From: UBA4615 sp046046245
Lineage (GTDB): Bacteria; Pseudomonadota; Gammaproteobacteria; Burkholderiales; Burkholderiaceae_E
NCBI GenBank assembly: GCA_046046245.1
Contig: JBJOKE010000090.1
Coordinates: 1-17,151, forward strand
DNA: 17,151 nt
Direction of reading: 5' to 3'
The notes beneath the pieces are model-generated. The model did no database searches. It was given only the letters and a program-made list of their open reading frames with translations, and was not told where the DNA came from. Shown here in pieces: positions 1 to 8,158 of the stretch. Both the position numbers and the translations under genes were made by a program. Within the stretch, counting starts at the first letter, position 1; every line of letters begins with the position of its first letter.

Positions 1-869
1 TGGAAAGGGGTCTCGCAGACGGCGACGACGGGCAGGCCGCCGACGGTGTCGACGCGTGCCTGGATCAGGTCGTAGAGGAAGATGTCGGGCAGGAAGAAGA
101 TCGAGGCGGTGGTGTCGCGCAACTGGTCGAGCAGCTTCAGGATCCTGGGCTGCGAGGCCATCGGCAGCGCGATGTAGATCTGGTCGACGCGGTTCGCGCG
201 CACGAAGTCGGCCAGCGAGTCGATGCGGCCGGTCAGCGGCAGCTCGAGGTCGTCGCCGAGACGGGTGGGGGCGCGGTCGTCGAAGAAGGCGGTGACGCGC
301 ACCGGTTGCAGCGCCGGCGACTGCAGCAGCGTGCGGGCGAGCGTCCGTCCGAGCTCGTTCGCGCCGACGATCACCGCGGTGTCCTGCTGGCGCATCGACA
401 TCACCCGAGGCAGCAGCCACGGCGAGATGCCATGCGCGGCCGCCTGCAGGACGGGCGTACCGACGACCCACAGCGCGAGCATGTTCGGCGGGAATGCGTT
501 CAGCATGTCGGTCGCGAGACCGAACACCGTCATCAGCCCGCACAGCACCGCCCAGTTGCCGAAGATCTGTCGGAAGAGCTTCGACGGCAGGTAGGAGAAC
601 GGGATCGTGCCGGGGTAGCTGAGCGAGAACGCGATCAGCCCGAGCACCAGGTCCTTGTTCTCGATCCGGCCGCGGGTCAGCCAGGCCGCGCAGAGCAGCG
701 CGACCACGACCAGCACGGGGTCGCAGACCCGGCGGGCGAGCGAGAGCAGGCTCTGATTGCCGCTTCGGACGATCGACCGGGTCGCGGACAGGCCGCCGGG
801 TGGTGGGGTGCCCAAGATGTAGCCAGCCAGAAGGTGATCGGATGATACCCGCGCAGCCGGGTGGGACAC
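1..869 (-). CDS. Undecaprenyl-phosphate sugar phosphotransferase (EpsB/WcaJ type), N-terminal part, cut by left edge
   Basis: Read on the minus strand, this gives a membrane protein of about 289 visible residues whose C-terminal catalytic part lies beyond base 1. Hydrophobic segments follow the start (for example PVLVVVALLCAAWL and NMLALWVVGTPVLQA). After them comes a Rossmann-like CoA_binding_3 domain containing TAVIVGANELGRTLARTL, then the family stretches VDQIYIALPM and FFLPDIFLYDLIQARVD, ending in GGLPVVAVCETPF. That ending is the usual junction with the sugar-transferase domain. Family members transfer a sugar 1-phosphate, often glucose, to undecaprenyl phosphate in the inner membrane, the first step of exopolysaccharide synthesis. 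No ATG opens the frame. I used GTG at 869, with AGG just upstream and an in-frame stop immediately before it. TTG at 815 would give a length closer to E. coli WcaJ. The family is clear; the sugar and the start are not. Confidence 0.88.
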   Translation of the reverse strand, partial: MSHPAARVSSDHLLAGYILGTPPPGGLSATRSIVRSGNQSLLSLARRVCDPVLVVVALLCAAWLTRGRIENKDLVLGLIAFSLSYPGTIPFSYLPSKLFRQIFGNWAVLCGLMTVFGLATDMLNAFPPNMLALWVVGTPVLQAAAHGISPWLLPRVMSMRQQDTAVIVGANELGRTLARTLLQSPALQPVRVTAFFDDRAPTRLGDDLELPLTGRIDSLADFVRANRVDQIYIALPMASQPRILKLLDQLRDTTASIFFLPDIFLYDLIQARVDTVGGLPVVAVCETPF

Positions 870-1131
870 TCACCTATTCGCAGGATCGCGACGCGCGCGA
901 CGCATGGTGCCGACACCCCCTTGACACCGCGATGGTGCGAGGGGCCGCAACCGTGTCGGAGCGCGACGCGAGGCAGCGCGGGATCCGGGCATCGGGCCGT
1001 GGCGCGCCGACCGCTTTCCGAGGCGCGCGACCGCTGTGCGACGCACCGGGCCCGGGTCTTGCTAAGTGCTCTCTCGGCATGCCGTGAACCCATCCGCGGC
1101 CATCCGGACCATGCCCGAAGGGAGCGGCGAG

Positions 1132-1458
1132 ATGAGCGACGACCCGATGCGTATCCGTACGTCCTGGGCGGTTCGCCTGCTGGGCGTGGCGCTGTCGTGC
1201 GCCTTCGTGGGGGCCCCGCGCGCCGCCCAGGTCGATGGTGCGCCCGTCGTCGAGCCCGCGGCAGTCCAGACGCTGAGGCTCGCCGGCCTCGCCGCCGACG
1301 GCGAGGGCGCGGTCACGCCGATCCGCGATCCCCGGATCGTGACCACGCGGCTGCCCGCGCCGGCGCCGCTCGTTCCGACCGGCGCGCCCGCGGGCGCGGG
1401 GACGATGCTGCTGTCGCTCGGCATCCTGATCGCCTGGATCGCCGGGCGGCGGCGCTGA
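1132..1458 (+). CDS. Small exported protein with C-terminal TM-Arg tail, function unknown
   Basis: This encodes 108 residues, and I do not recognise a family. The ATG at 1132 is preceded by GGGAGCGGCGAG, a good ribosome-binding site, so I prefer it to an in-frame start at 1066. Residues 1-33 look like a signal peptide: an Arg-containing start, the hydrophobic stretch AVRLLGVALSCAFVG, and a likely AxA-type cleavage near RAAQ. The middle is Ala/Pro/Val-rich with no cysteine. The end reads GTMLLSLGILIAWIAGRRR, a short hydrophobic helix followed directly by an Arg cluster and the stop. That layout resembles surface-protein sorting tails processed by exosortase-type enzymes, but the Pro-Glu-Pro motif is missing and no sorting enzyme is visible here. 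It lies just upstream of the PCP/kinase gene on the same strand, so a role in envelope or polysaccharide export is possible but only inferred. Base composition matches its neighbours. Confidence 0.6.
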   Translation: MSDDPMRIRTSWAVRLLGVALSCAFVGAPRAAQVDGAPVVEPAAVQTLRLAGLAADGEGAVTPIRDPRIVTTRLPAPAPLVPTGAPAGAGTMLLSLGILIAWIAGRRR

Positions 1459-1566
1459 CGGCGCTGACGGCGCCGCGGTCGGGTCGAGCGACCCCTTCCG
1501 GTCTGACATAATCGGAGAGACCGTCGTGCGGTCGAGCCGGCACGGTGCGTGCCGCGGCGCGGCGGG

Positions 1567-3579
1567 ATGTCCTCCCGCGAGCCGCACCGACCCATGGCCC
1601 CACGGCAGTTCCTCGTCGTCCTGCGGGCGCGCCGCGCGCTCGCGGCGGCGCTGTTCGCGCTCGGGATCGCGGGCGCCGCCGCCGTGACGCTCGCCCTGCC
1701 GCCGCGATACCTCGCCAACGCGCTGGTGCTCGTGGAGGTGTCGCCCGCGGATCTCCTGCCCGGCGGCTCGCTCCCGGGGCACCTCGCGACGCAGGCGGAC
1801 ATCGTCACCAGCCAGCGTGTCGCGCTGCGCGTGGTCGACGCATTGCGGCTCGACGAGGACCCCGAGGCGATCCGCCGCTGGCGGCTCGAGACCGAGGGCC
1901 TCGGCTCGCTGCGTCACCACCTGTCGGACCGGTTGCTGCGGGACCTGCGCGTCGAGCCCGCGGGCGCGTCCAGCGTGCTCACGATCGGCTATGCGGGCAC
2001 CGATGCGGCCTCGGCCGCCCGGGTGGCCAACGCCTTCGCGCAGGCCTACGTCGAGCTCGGCGCGCAGTTCGGCCGGGACCCGGGACCCGAGGCCCGCGAG
2101 GCCCGCGAGGCGCTCGACGTGCGGGCGCGTGCGATGCGCGACCAGCTCGACCTCGCGCGGGGTCGGCTCGTGCTCTCCGGTGCGGAGGCGGCGGCCGAGC
2201 CCGTCGACGGGGCCTCGCGGGCCGGGCCGGCGGCCTCGGCCGACGCGCCCTCGCAGATCCGCCGGGTGCGCGACGAGCTGAGCCTGCTCAGGCGCGAGCT
2301 CGAGCAGGCGGAGCGCGCGTTCGACGCCGCGGCACGGCGGCTGGAACCGGGACCGGCCGCGGGGCGGGTGCCGGGACCGAAGGCGACGGTGCTGCGGCCG
2401 GCCGCGGAACCTGGCCGGCCGTCGAGCCCCGACCCGCTGCTGAACGGCATCGCCGGTGTCGTCGCAGGGCTGCTGGCCGCCGCATTCGGCGTGTCCGTTG
2501 CCGAGCGGCGCGACCGCCGGATCCGCGGTGCGCGCGATCTCGCCCTGGCGAGCGGCGCCGCCCCGATCGGCTCGCTCCGCGACGCCTTCGGCGGCACCCG
2601 GCGCGATCCCGGCTCCAGGCTCGAGGGCACCCGACCCGGCACCGCGATCGCAATCGACGAGGCCCCGGGCGACACCCTCGTGCGGGTCGAACCCGACGGG
2701 TCGCCGACCCGCCCCGGACCGACGGCGACCGGAGGCGGAGCGCCGCAGCCGCTCGGCCAGATCCTGGTCGGCGCGGGACTGATCCATCCGCCCGAGGTGG
2801 AGCGGATCCTCGCGTGGGCGCGCCGCGAAGGCATGCGCTTCGGCGAGGCCGCGGTCGCGAGCCGGCTCGTCACCAGCGAGCAGTTGGAGCAGGCGCTCGC
2901 CGAGCAGTTCGACTACCCGCTGCTGCACCGCGGCGCGAGCGCCGTGACCGACGAGGTGGTCGCGGCCTTCGACGCCCGCAATCCGCTGGTCGCGGACCTG
3001 CGACGGCTGCGGGCGCGGGTCCGTGCCGCCCAGGTCGCCGCGCCCCCGGGCGCGTCGCTGAAATGCGTCGCGGTGGTCTCCGCCGGCGACGGCGACGGCA
3101 AGAGCTTCCTCGCCGCCAACCTCGCGGTCACCTTCGCGCAGGGCGGCCAGCGGACCCTGCTGATCGATGCAGACCTGCGTCGCGGGCGGCTGCACCGGAT
3201 GTTCGGCCTGCCGAACGCGACCGGCCTGTCGTCGATGCTGAACCGCAGCATCCAGCCGGGCGCGATGCAGCGTGTGCCGGGCCTGCGCCAGCTGACCGTC
3301 CTCACCCGCGGGCCGGACGCGCCCAACCCGTCCGAGCTGCTCTCGCGTGACGCCCTCGGCCAGTTGCTGGAGGCGTTCGCGCGTACGTTCGACGTGGTGA
3401 TCATCGACACGGCCGGCGCCGCCGAGGAGCCCGACGCCGCGCTGGTCGCGCAGCGCGCGGGCGCGGCCCTGCTGGTGGCCCGCAAGGACCGCAGCTCGTT
3501 CGACGGGCTGGCCGAACTGGTCCAGGGAACCGGCGCGACGCGCACCGCCGTGCTCGGCAGCGTCCTGAACGAAGCCTGA
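1567..3579 (+). CDS. Polysaccharide co-polymerase (Wzz/EpsF) fused to MshEN-like domain and EpsG-type BY-kinase
   Basis: A 670-residue inner-membrane protein predicted to control exopolysaccharide chain length and export. Residues 11-260 form a Wzz/GumC-type periplasmic domain: PRQFLVVLRARR at the start, TM1 at about 24-44, and a charged helical, coiled-coil-like part at about 175-260. TM2 is at about 292-312. After a Pro/Gly-rich linker, residues 396-450 hold two tandem MshEN-like motifs, LGQILVGAGLIHPPEVERIL and FGEAAVASRLVTSEQLEQAL, joined by a short spacer, and then FDYPLL. Such a domain precedes the kinase in EpsG proteins. Residues 480-670 are the BY-kinase/MinD-like ATPase: Walker A SAGDGDGKSF (505-514), Walker A' LLIDADLRRG, Walker B VVIIDTAG. 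The last tyrosine is residue 450, so the usual C-terminal Tyr cluster is absent. Starts at GTG 1549 or ATG 1594 are possible; 1594 fits family N-termini well. Function comes from homology; kinase activity is unproven. Confidence 0.88.
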   Translation: MSSREPHRPMAPRQFLVVLRARRALAAALFALGIAGAAAVTLALPPRYLANALVLVEVSPADLLPGGSLPGHLATQADIVTSQRVALRVVDALRLDEDPEAIRRWRLETEGLGSLRHHLSDRLLRDLRVEPAGASSVLTIGYAGTDAASAARVANAFAQAYVELGAQFGRDPGPEAREAREALDVRARAMRDQLDLARGRLVLSGAEAAAEPVDGASRAGPAASADAPSQIRRVRDELSLLRRELEQAERAFDAAARRLEPGPAAGRVPGPKATVLRPAAEPGRPSSPDPLLNGIAGVVAGLLAAAFGVSVAERRDRRIRGARDLALASGAAPIGSLRDAFGGTRRDPGSRLEGTRPGTAIAIDEAPGDTLVRVEPDGSPTRPGPTATGGGAPQPLGQILVGAGLIHPPEVERILAWARREGMRFGEAAVASRLVTSEQLEQALAEQFDYPLLHRGASAVTDEVVAAFDARNPLVADLRRLRARVRAAQVAAPPGASLKCVAVVSAGDGDGKSFLAANLAVTFAQGGQRTLLIDADLRRGRLHRMFGLPNATGLSSMLNRSIQPGAMQRVPGLRQLTVLTRGPDAPNPSELLSRDALGQLLEAFARTFDVVIIDTAGAAEEPDAALVAQRAGAALLVARKDRSSFDGLAELVQGTGATRTAVLGSVLNEA

Positions 3580-3590
3580 GCCGGGGTTTC

Positions 3591-3607
3591 GCCGAGCACT
3601 GCTCGGC
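3591..3607. terminator. Candidate bidirectional hairpin between convergent genes
   Basis: GCCGAG and CTCGGC pair around CACTG, giving a 6-bp GC stem with a 5-base loop. It sits 12 bases after the PCP/kinase stop and 10 bases before the stop of the convergent LuxR-type gene. There is no clear T-run on either side, so if it terminates transcription it is a weak or non-canonical signal. Confidence 0.35.
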
Positions 3608-3616
3608 GCCGGCTTC

Positions 3617-4333
3617 TCAGCGCAGGTCGCCCTCGGCGAGCGCCATCAGCAGGCGCACCAGCTGCGACTGCCGCGTGCAGCCGGTCCGCTCGTAGATGGT
3701 CGCGAGATGGGTCTTCACGGTGTTCGTGCTGATGCCCAGACGCCGCGCGACCTCCTTCACCGAGTCCGCGCGCAAGTACGCCTCGGCGACCCGCGCCGAC
3801 GACGCGCTGAGCCCGAACAGCGAGCTCAGATGGATGCCGTCGAGGCTCGGCTGCCGCGACAGGTCGATCAGCGTGCCGGTCACCGCCGGCGGCTGCGGCC
3901 GGTCCGGCGGCACCCGCCGAACCAGCGGGCTCAGGTAGAGCACCAGTCCGATGCGGCTGTCGGGGCGTCGCAGGTGGAGCGAGCGCCGACGCGAGGGCAG
4001 GTCGGTCGTCGGCACACCGGCCGCGGCGGACGCGCAGTCGTGGACCGCCTCCTCGATCGCGGCCTGCGCGGCCGCATCCTGTCCGGTGATCCGCAGGGCG
4101 CCGCCCGGCACCCCGGGCAGCGGCACGAGCCGAAGCGAGGAGCGCGCGTGCAGCAGCCCGAGCGCGGCCTCGTTGTGCGCGAGCACCCGGGCGTCCGCGT
4201 CGAAGATCAGCAGGCCGCGGTGCGAGCGGTCGACCACCGAGGCGAACGCCGAATCGGTCGGGGACACACTGTACGGTGCGGATCGGGCCGGGGTCTGGCC
4301 GGGCGTCGTCTCGGTCGTCTTCGGGGCACCCAT
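3617..4333 (-). CDS. PAS-like/LuxR-family HTH transcriptional regulator (paralogue 1)
   Basis: A 238-residue, probably cytoplasmic DNA-binding regulator. The C-terminal LuxR-type helix-turn-helix spans residues 172-232; it includes ARVAEAYLRADSVKEVARRL and then GISTNTVKTHLATIYERTGC, where NTVKTHL is the recognition-helix signature of the family. The N-terminal 160 residues look like a diverged PAS fold (HRGLLIFDADARVLAHNEAA at about 38-57), with no response-regulator receiver domain and no recognisable autoinducer-binding domain. The ligand or signal is therefore unknown. The next gene upstream on the same strand (4556-5299) is a close paralogue, most similar in the HTH. With exopolysaccharide genes on both sides, local control of those genes is a reasonable inference. 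ATG 4333 gives the natural N-terminus. The 222-bp gap to the paralogue suggests it may have its own promoter. Confidence 0.85.
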   Translation of the reverse strand: MGAPKTTETTPGQTPARSAPYSVSPTDSAFASVVDRSHRGLLIFDADARVLAHNEAALGLLHARSSLRLVPLPGVPGGALRITGQDAAAQAAIEEAVHDCASAAAGVPTTDLPSRRRSLHLRRPDSRIGLVLYLSPLVRRVPPDRPQPPAVTGTLIDLSRQPSLDGIHLSSLFGLSASSARVAEAYLRADSVKEVARRLGISTNTVKTHLATIYERTGCTRQSQLVRLLMALAEGDLR

Positions 4334-4555
4334 CGTGGTGCCATGATTGCAGTCCGCGACCGCATCGGCTTCCTCGGGTCGGGTGAGAGTCGGATCACCG
4401 ACTTGACCGGAGGCCGTGGGCGACCCGCACCGGTGTGCCGCGACCCGCGCGGGGCGCCGGAGCGCACTCGAGCGGGCTGGACGGGCCCGTTCCCGCCGGT
4501 CCGGCCGCGCCGCGGCGGGCGGCAGGTCGACGCGCCGCCCGCGAGCCGACGGTCG

Positions 4556-5299
4556 TCAGGGCAGCCGGGCGGGACCGGGCTCGTCGCTCGCTTCGCTCAG
4601 CGACATCAGCAGGCGCACGAGCTGCGCCTGGCGGGTGCAGCCGGTCTTCAGGTAGACCGACGCCAGATGGGTCTTCACCGTGTTCGCGCTGACGCCGAGC
4701 TGCTGCGCCACGTCCTTGACGGTGTCCACCCGCAGGTAGGCCTCGGCGACGCGCGACTCCGCCTCGGTGAGGCCGAACAGCTCCCTCAGCATCGCCGGCT
4801 CGAGACTCGGAGGCGTCGACCGGTCGATCAGCACGCCCACCACGACCGCCCGGCCCGGACCGGCGCCGCGGCGGCCGTGTGCGGGCATCGTCGACAGCTG
4901 CAGGATCAGCCCCGGTTGGCCCTGCTCGTAGGTGAGCACCAGAGCCTGCATCGGACGCGCGTCGCGCGCGAGGCTCGCGGTCGGGATCGGCCCGCCCGAG
5001 CCGGGCCCGGCGCTCGCTCGAAGCGCGCGTTCGAGCTTCAGCTGCAGCGCGCTTCGGCGGATCTGCAGGCGGGTACGGTCGTGCGGCGGCTCGGGCGAGG
5101 CGCCGAACGCCAGCTCCGGGTGCTGATCGACGGTCCGCCGGGCCGTGGCGTTCGCGCCGACGACGTAGCCGGCTTCGTCGAACAGGATCAGGCCCTGCCT
5201 GAGCGTGTCCACCGCGAGGGCGAGGAGCGGGTCACCGGGTGCGAGCGCGTACGCGTCCTCACCCATCGCCACGGGAACCGTGCGCGTGGAAGCGAGCAT
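4556..5299 (-). CDS. PAS-like/LuxR-family HTH transcriptional regulator (paralogue 2)
   Basis: A 247-residue regulator with the same layout as its downstream neighbour. A PAS-like N-terminus (RQGLILFDEAGYVVGANATA, about residues 35-54) is followed by a Gly/Ala-rich, variable middle and a LuxR HTH at about residues 174-235. The HTH contains SRVAEAYLRVDTVKDVAQQL, VSANTVKTHLASVYLKTGC and TRQAQLVRLLMSL. Both proteins share the tail pattern TGCTRQ-QLVRLLM, so they arose by duplication. The sensory parts have diverged much more than the HTH, which suggests different signals acting on overlapping DNA sites; that is inference. ATG 5299 was chosen; an internal ATG at 5266 is possible because neither has a strong ribosome-binding site. 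An inverted repeat 71-96 bases upstream may be an operator. Confidence 0.85.
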   Translation of the reverse strand: MLASTRTVPVAMGEDAYALAPGDPLLALAVDTLRQGLILFDEAGYVVGANATARRTVDQHPELAFGASPEPPHDRTRLQIRRSALQLKLERALRASAGPGSGGPIPTASLARDARPMQALVLTYEQGQPGLILQLSTMPAHGRRGAGPGRAVVVGVLIDRSTPPSLEPAMLRELFGLTEAESRVAEAYLRVDTVKDVAQQLGVSANTVKTHLASVYLKTGCTRQAQLVRLLMSLSEASDEPGPARLP

Positions 5300-5369
5300 G
5301 TTGTCTTCGAGCCAGCGAGGTTGCCGAACTGGTCAGCGGGCACGAGCCAAGTATCGTGTCCCGCCGGTG

Positions 5370-5395
5370 ATCGCAGTGTGACGCATTGCTGCGAT
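5370..5395. promoter_or_regulatory. Inverted repeat ATCGCAG-N12-CTGCGAT, candidate operator
   Basis: Perfect 7-bp arms separated by 12 bases, in the gap between the VanZ-like gene and the second LuxR-type gene and about 70 bases upstream of that gene's ATG. The left arm lies within TGATCGCAGT (5368-5377). A near copy, TGATTGCAGT, occurs at 4344-4353, just upstream of the other LuxR-type gene. Placement fits an autoregulatory site, but no binding data can be read from sequence. Confidence 0.35.
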
Positions 5396-5474
5396 GCGGG
5401 GATCCTCCGTCCTGGCTACAAGACGTTCCGACTCGCATGGTCGGGTGAGGGTGCGGTGCCCATCGACCGCTTTG

Positions 5475-5510
5475 CGGCGACGGCGCCGCTTGGTCGGCGA
5501 CGGCGCCGCT
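5475..5510. repeat. Two 16-bp direct repeats just downstream of the VanZ-like gene
   Basis: CGGCGACGGCGCCGCT occurs at 5475-5490 and again at 5495-5510, separated by TGGT (20-bp period). Each copy contains the palindrome GGCGCC. The second copy touches the stop codon of the VanZ-like gene. It may be a slippage duplication or part of a transcript end; the function is unknown. Confidence 0.6.
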
Positions 5511-5917
5511 CAGGTCGTCGCGGGTACGGGCGGGCGGCGGACCCGTTCGCGCAGCGCCGCCAGCACCGCCACGGCGAGGATCGCGCCGAGCGCGTCGGCG
5601 GCGAGGTCGTCGAGGCTCACCGTGCGTCCCGGGCTGAAGGTCTGGGCGAACTCGTCGACGACGCCGATCGCGATCGCCGCCATCGGCGCGAGCAGGTCCG
5701 CGGTCGCCCGACCCGCGCCGAGGCCGACCCAGGCGGCGGCGCCGAGCGCGCCGTACAGCGCGAGGTGGGCGAGCTTGTCCCAGGGAGCCGGGACGAGGCC
5801 GACCGCATACGGTTGCGAGCCGTGCCAGAGCAGGTTCGCGACGAGCACCACCAGAGCGGCCAGGGCCAGCACGCGCATCCACCGGGGCGGGAACAGGACG
5901 GGGCGGAGCACGAACAT
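5510..5917 (-). CDS. VanZ-like small membrane protein
   Basis: A 135-residue integral membrane protein with about four hydrophobic segments (roughly residues 13-30, 48-66, 75-92 and 105-122). The VanZ-like signature is visible as PWDKLAHLALYGALGAAAW, followed by GVVDEFAQTFSPGRTVSLDD and LAADALGAILA. The Asp-Glu-Phe-x-Gln and SxDDLxAxxxG pattern is typical. The length is normal for single-domain members. VanZ was named for a teicoplanin-resistance gene, but the biochemical role of most members is unknown, and in proteobacteria they are often found near polysaccharide genes. ATG 5917 is the only good start in frame, although no clear ribosome-binding site precedes it. It is divergent from the epimerase gene across about 220 bp, so the two could share a control region. 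Confidence 0.82.
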   Translation of the reverse strand: MFVLRPVLFPPRWMRVLALAALVVLVANLLWHGSQPYAVGLVPAPWDKLAHLALYGALGAAAWVGLGAGRATADLLAPMAAIAIGVVDEFAQTFSPGRTVSLDDLAADALGAILAVAVLAALRERVRRPPVPATT

Positions 5918-6136
5918 CGAGGGAGCGGAGATCGGGGACCTGACGACGCCGCAGGGTAGCAGCTTGCCCTGGCGTTCTCGGCGCCTCCCGTCGGCCGGTG
6001 GGCGCCGGGCGGCTTCGGCGGGACGGACCCCGACCGCCGGCCGAGCACGGCGTGCCGTCCGTCGACGCGACGCGCCCGCCGCGCGTCGGCCGATGCGGCG
6101 GGAGGACCGTGCGCGGATCGGGTAAGGTCGCGGCTC

Positions 6137-7144
6137 ATGAAGATCCTCGTCACCGGCGCCGCCGGCTTCATCGGCCTGCACGTGGCCCGGAGCCTGCTCG
6201 ACGCGGGCCATCGCGTGGTCGGACTCGATCGCCTCGACGACTACTACGATCCGTCGCTGAAGGCTGCGCGGCTCGCGCTGCTGGCCGGCCACCCGGCGTT
6301 CTCGTTCGAGCGGATCGACGTCGCCGACGCGCCGGCGCTGGCCGCGCTGTTCGAGCGCGAGCGCTTCGAGCGCGTCGTGCACCTCGCGGCCCAGGCGGGC
6401 GTGCGCCACTCGCTGAAGCACCCGCGGGCCTACGCCGAATCGAACCTGTCGGGCTTCGTGAACGTGCTCGAAGGCTGTCGGCACGGCGGTGTCGGGCACC
6501 TCGTGTACGCGTCGTCGTCGAGCGTCTACGGCGGCAACGCGAGGATGCCGTTCTCGGAGCACGATCCGGTCGACCACCCGGTGAGCCTGTACGCGGCCAC
6601 GAAGAAGGCCAACGAGCTGATGGCCCACGCCTACAGCCACCTCTACGGCCTGCCGACCACGGGCCTGCGCTTCTTCACCGTCTACGGCCCTTGGGGCCGA
6701 CCGGACATGGCCGCGTTCCTGTTCGTCGACGCGATCCTCTCGGGCCGCCCGATCGATGTCTACAACCGCGGCGAGATGCGGCGCGACTTCACCTATGTCG
6801 ACGACGTGGTCGAGGGCGTGGTGCGCGTGCTCGAGCGGGTGCCGGGCCCGGATCCCGCGTTCGACCCGATGCGGCCCGACCCGGCGAGCGGGACCGCGCC
6901 GTATCGCGTCTTCAACATCGGCAATGCCGACCCGGTGCCGCTGCTCGAGTTCATCGCAGCGATCGAGGAAGCGATCGGACGCCGGGCCGAGCTGCGGTTG
7001 CTGCCGATGCAGCCCGGGGACGTGCCCGCGACCTTCGCCGACACCTCGGAACTCGCCCGCTGGGTGGGTTTCGCGCCGCGCACGCCGATCCGCGAGGGCG
7101 TGCGGCGCTTCGTGGACTGGTATCGCGGCTACTACGGCCGCTGA
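6137..7144 (+). CDS. NAD-dependent sugar epimerase, UDP-glucuronate 4-epimerase type
   Basis: A 335-residue cytoplasmic enzyme of the extended short-chain dehydrogenase family, normal length for the group. The NAD-binding motif GAAGFIG is at residues 7-13. The active-site Y152-x3-K156 lies in LYAATKKANE, and the catalytic Ser region is YASSSSVYGG (124-133). GLDRLDDYYDPSLK (29-42) and AAQAGVRHSLKHP (84-96) are hallmarks of UDP-glucuronate 4-epimerases, which interconvert UDP-glucuronate and UDP-galacturonate. Close relatives act on other UDP-hexoses, so the exact substrate is not certain. AAGG nine bases before ATG 6137 is a plausible ribosome-binding site. The enzyme would supply an activated uronic acid for the exopolysaccharide made by the surrounding genes. 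A strong hairpin follows the stop. Confidence 0.88.
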   Translation: MKILVTGAAGFIGLHVARSLLDAGHRVVGLDRLDDYYDPSLKAARLALLAGHPAFSFERIDVADAPALAALFERERFERVVHLAAQAGVRHSLKHPRAYAESNLSGFVNVLEGCRHGGVGHLVYASSSSVYGGNARMPFSEHDPVDHPVSLYAATKKANELMAHAYSHLYGLPTTGLRFFTVYGPWGRPDMAAFLFVDAILSGRPIDVYNRGEMRRDFTYVDDVVEGVVRVLERVPGPDPAFDPMRPDPASGTAPYRVFNIGNADPVPLLEFIAAIEEAIGRRAELRLLPMQPGDVPATFADTSELARWVGFAPRTPIREGVRRFVDWYRGYYGR

Positions 7145-7163
7145 GCCGGAGCCTGGCAGGAAG

Positions 7164-7193
7164 ACGCCCCGCCGACTCGCGCCGGCGGGGCGT
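7164..7193. terminator. Strong GC hairpin terminator between epimerase and rpoH
   Basis: ACGCCCCGCCG (7164-7174) pairs perfectly with CGGCGGGGCGT (7183-7193) around an 8-base loop. It lies 19 bases after the epimerase stop and 53 bases beyond the rpoH stop, between convergent genes. An 11-bp GC stem is very stable, but only TT follows on the plus strand, so it may act in both directions without a long U-tract. Confidence 0.7.
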
Positions 7194-7246
7194 TCCGAGG
7201 AGGAGGGGCCGCCGTCCGCGGACCCGCGCGACCGTCTGCCGAGACG

Positions 7247-8140
<894 letters not shown>

Positions 8141-8158
8141 CCGTGTCCGTCCTTTCAT

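Noticed and set aside
921..949. TTGACA at 921-926 as a -35 element
   Set aside because: No -10-like hexamer occurs at the right spacing downstream.
1477..1493. Small hairpin GGTCG-N7-CGACC after the small exported-protein gene
   Set aside because: A 5-bp stem without a T-run is expected by chance at this GC content.
1484..1512. CATAAT (1507-1512) as a -10 box for the PCP/kinase gene
   Set aside because: The hexamer stands out in this GC-rich sequence, but no acceptable -35 lies 16-18 bases upstream, so I did not call a promoter.
874..3195. Long open frame on the minus strand opposite the PCP/kinase gene
   Set aside because: It is a shadow frame produced by high GC. Its translation is Arg/Gly/Ala-rich with no domain, while the plus strand carries clear Walker motifs and membrane segments.
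3707..5959. A 750-residue open frame on the plus strand across the LuxR and VanZ genes
   Set aside because: It is antisense to three recognisable genes, has low-complexity Arg/Gln-rich composition, and crosses two intergenic regions.
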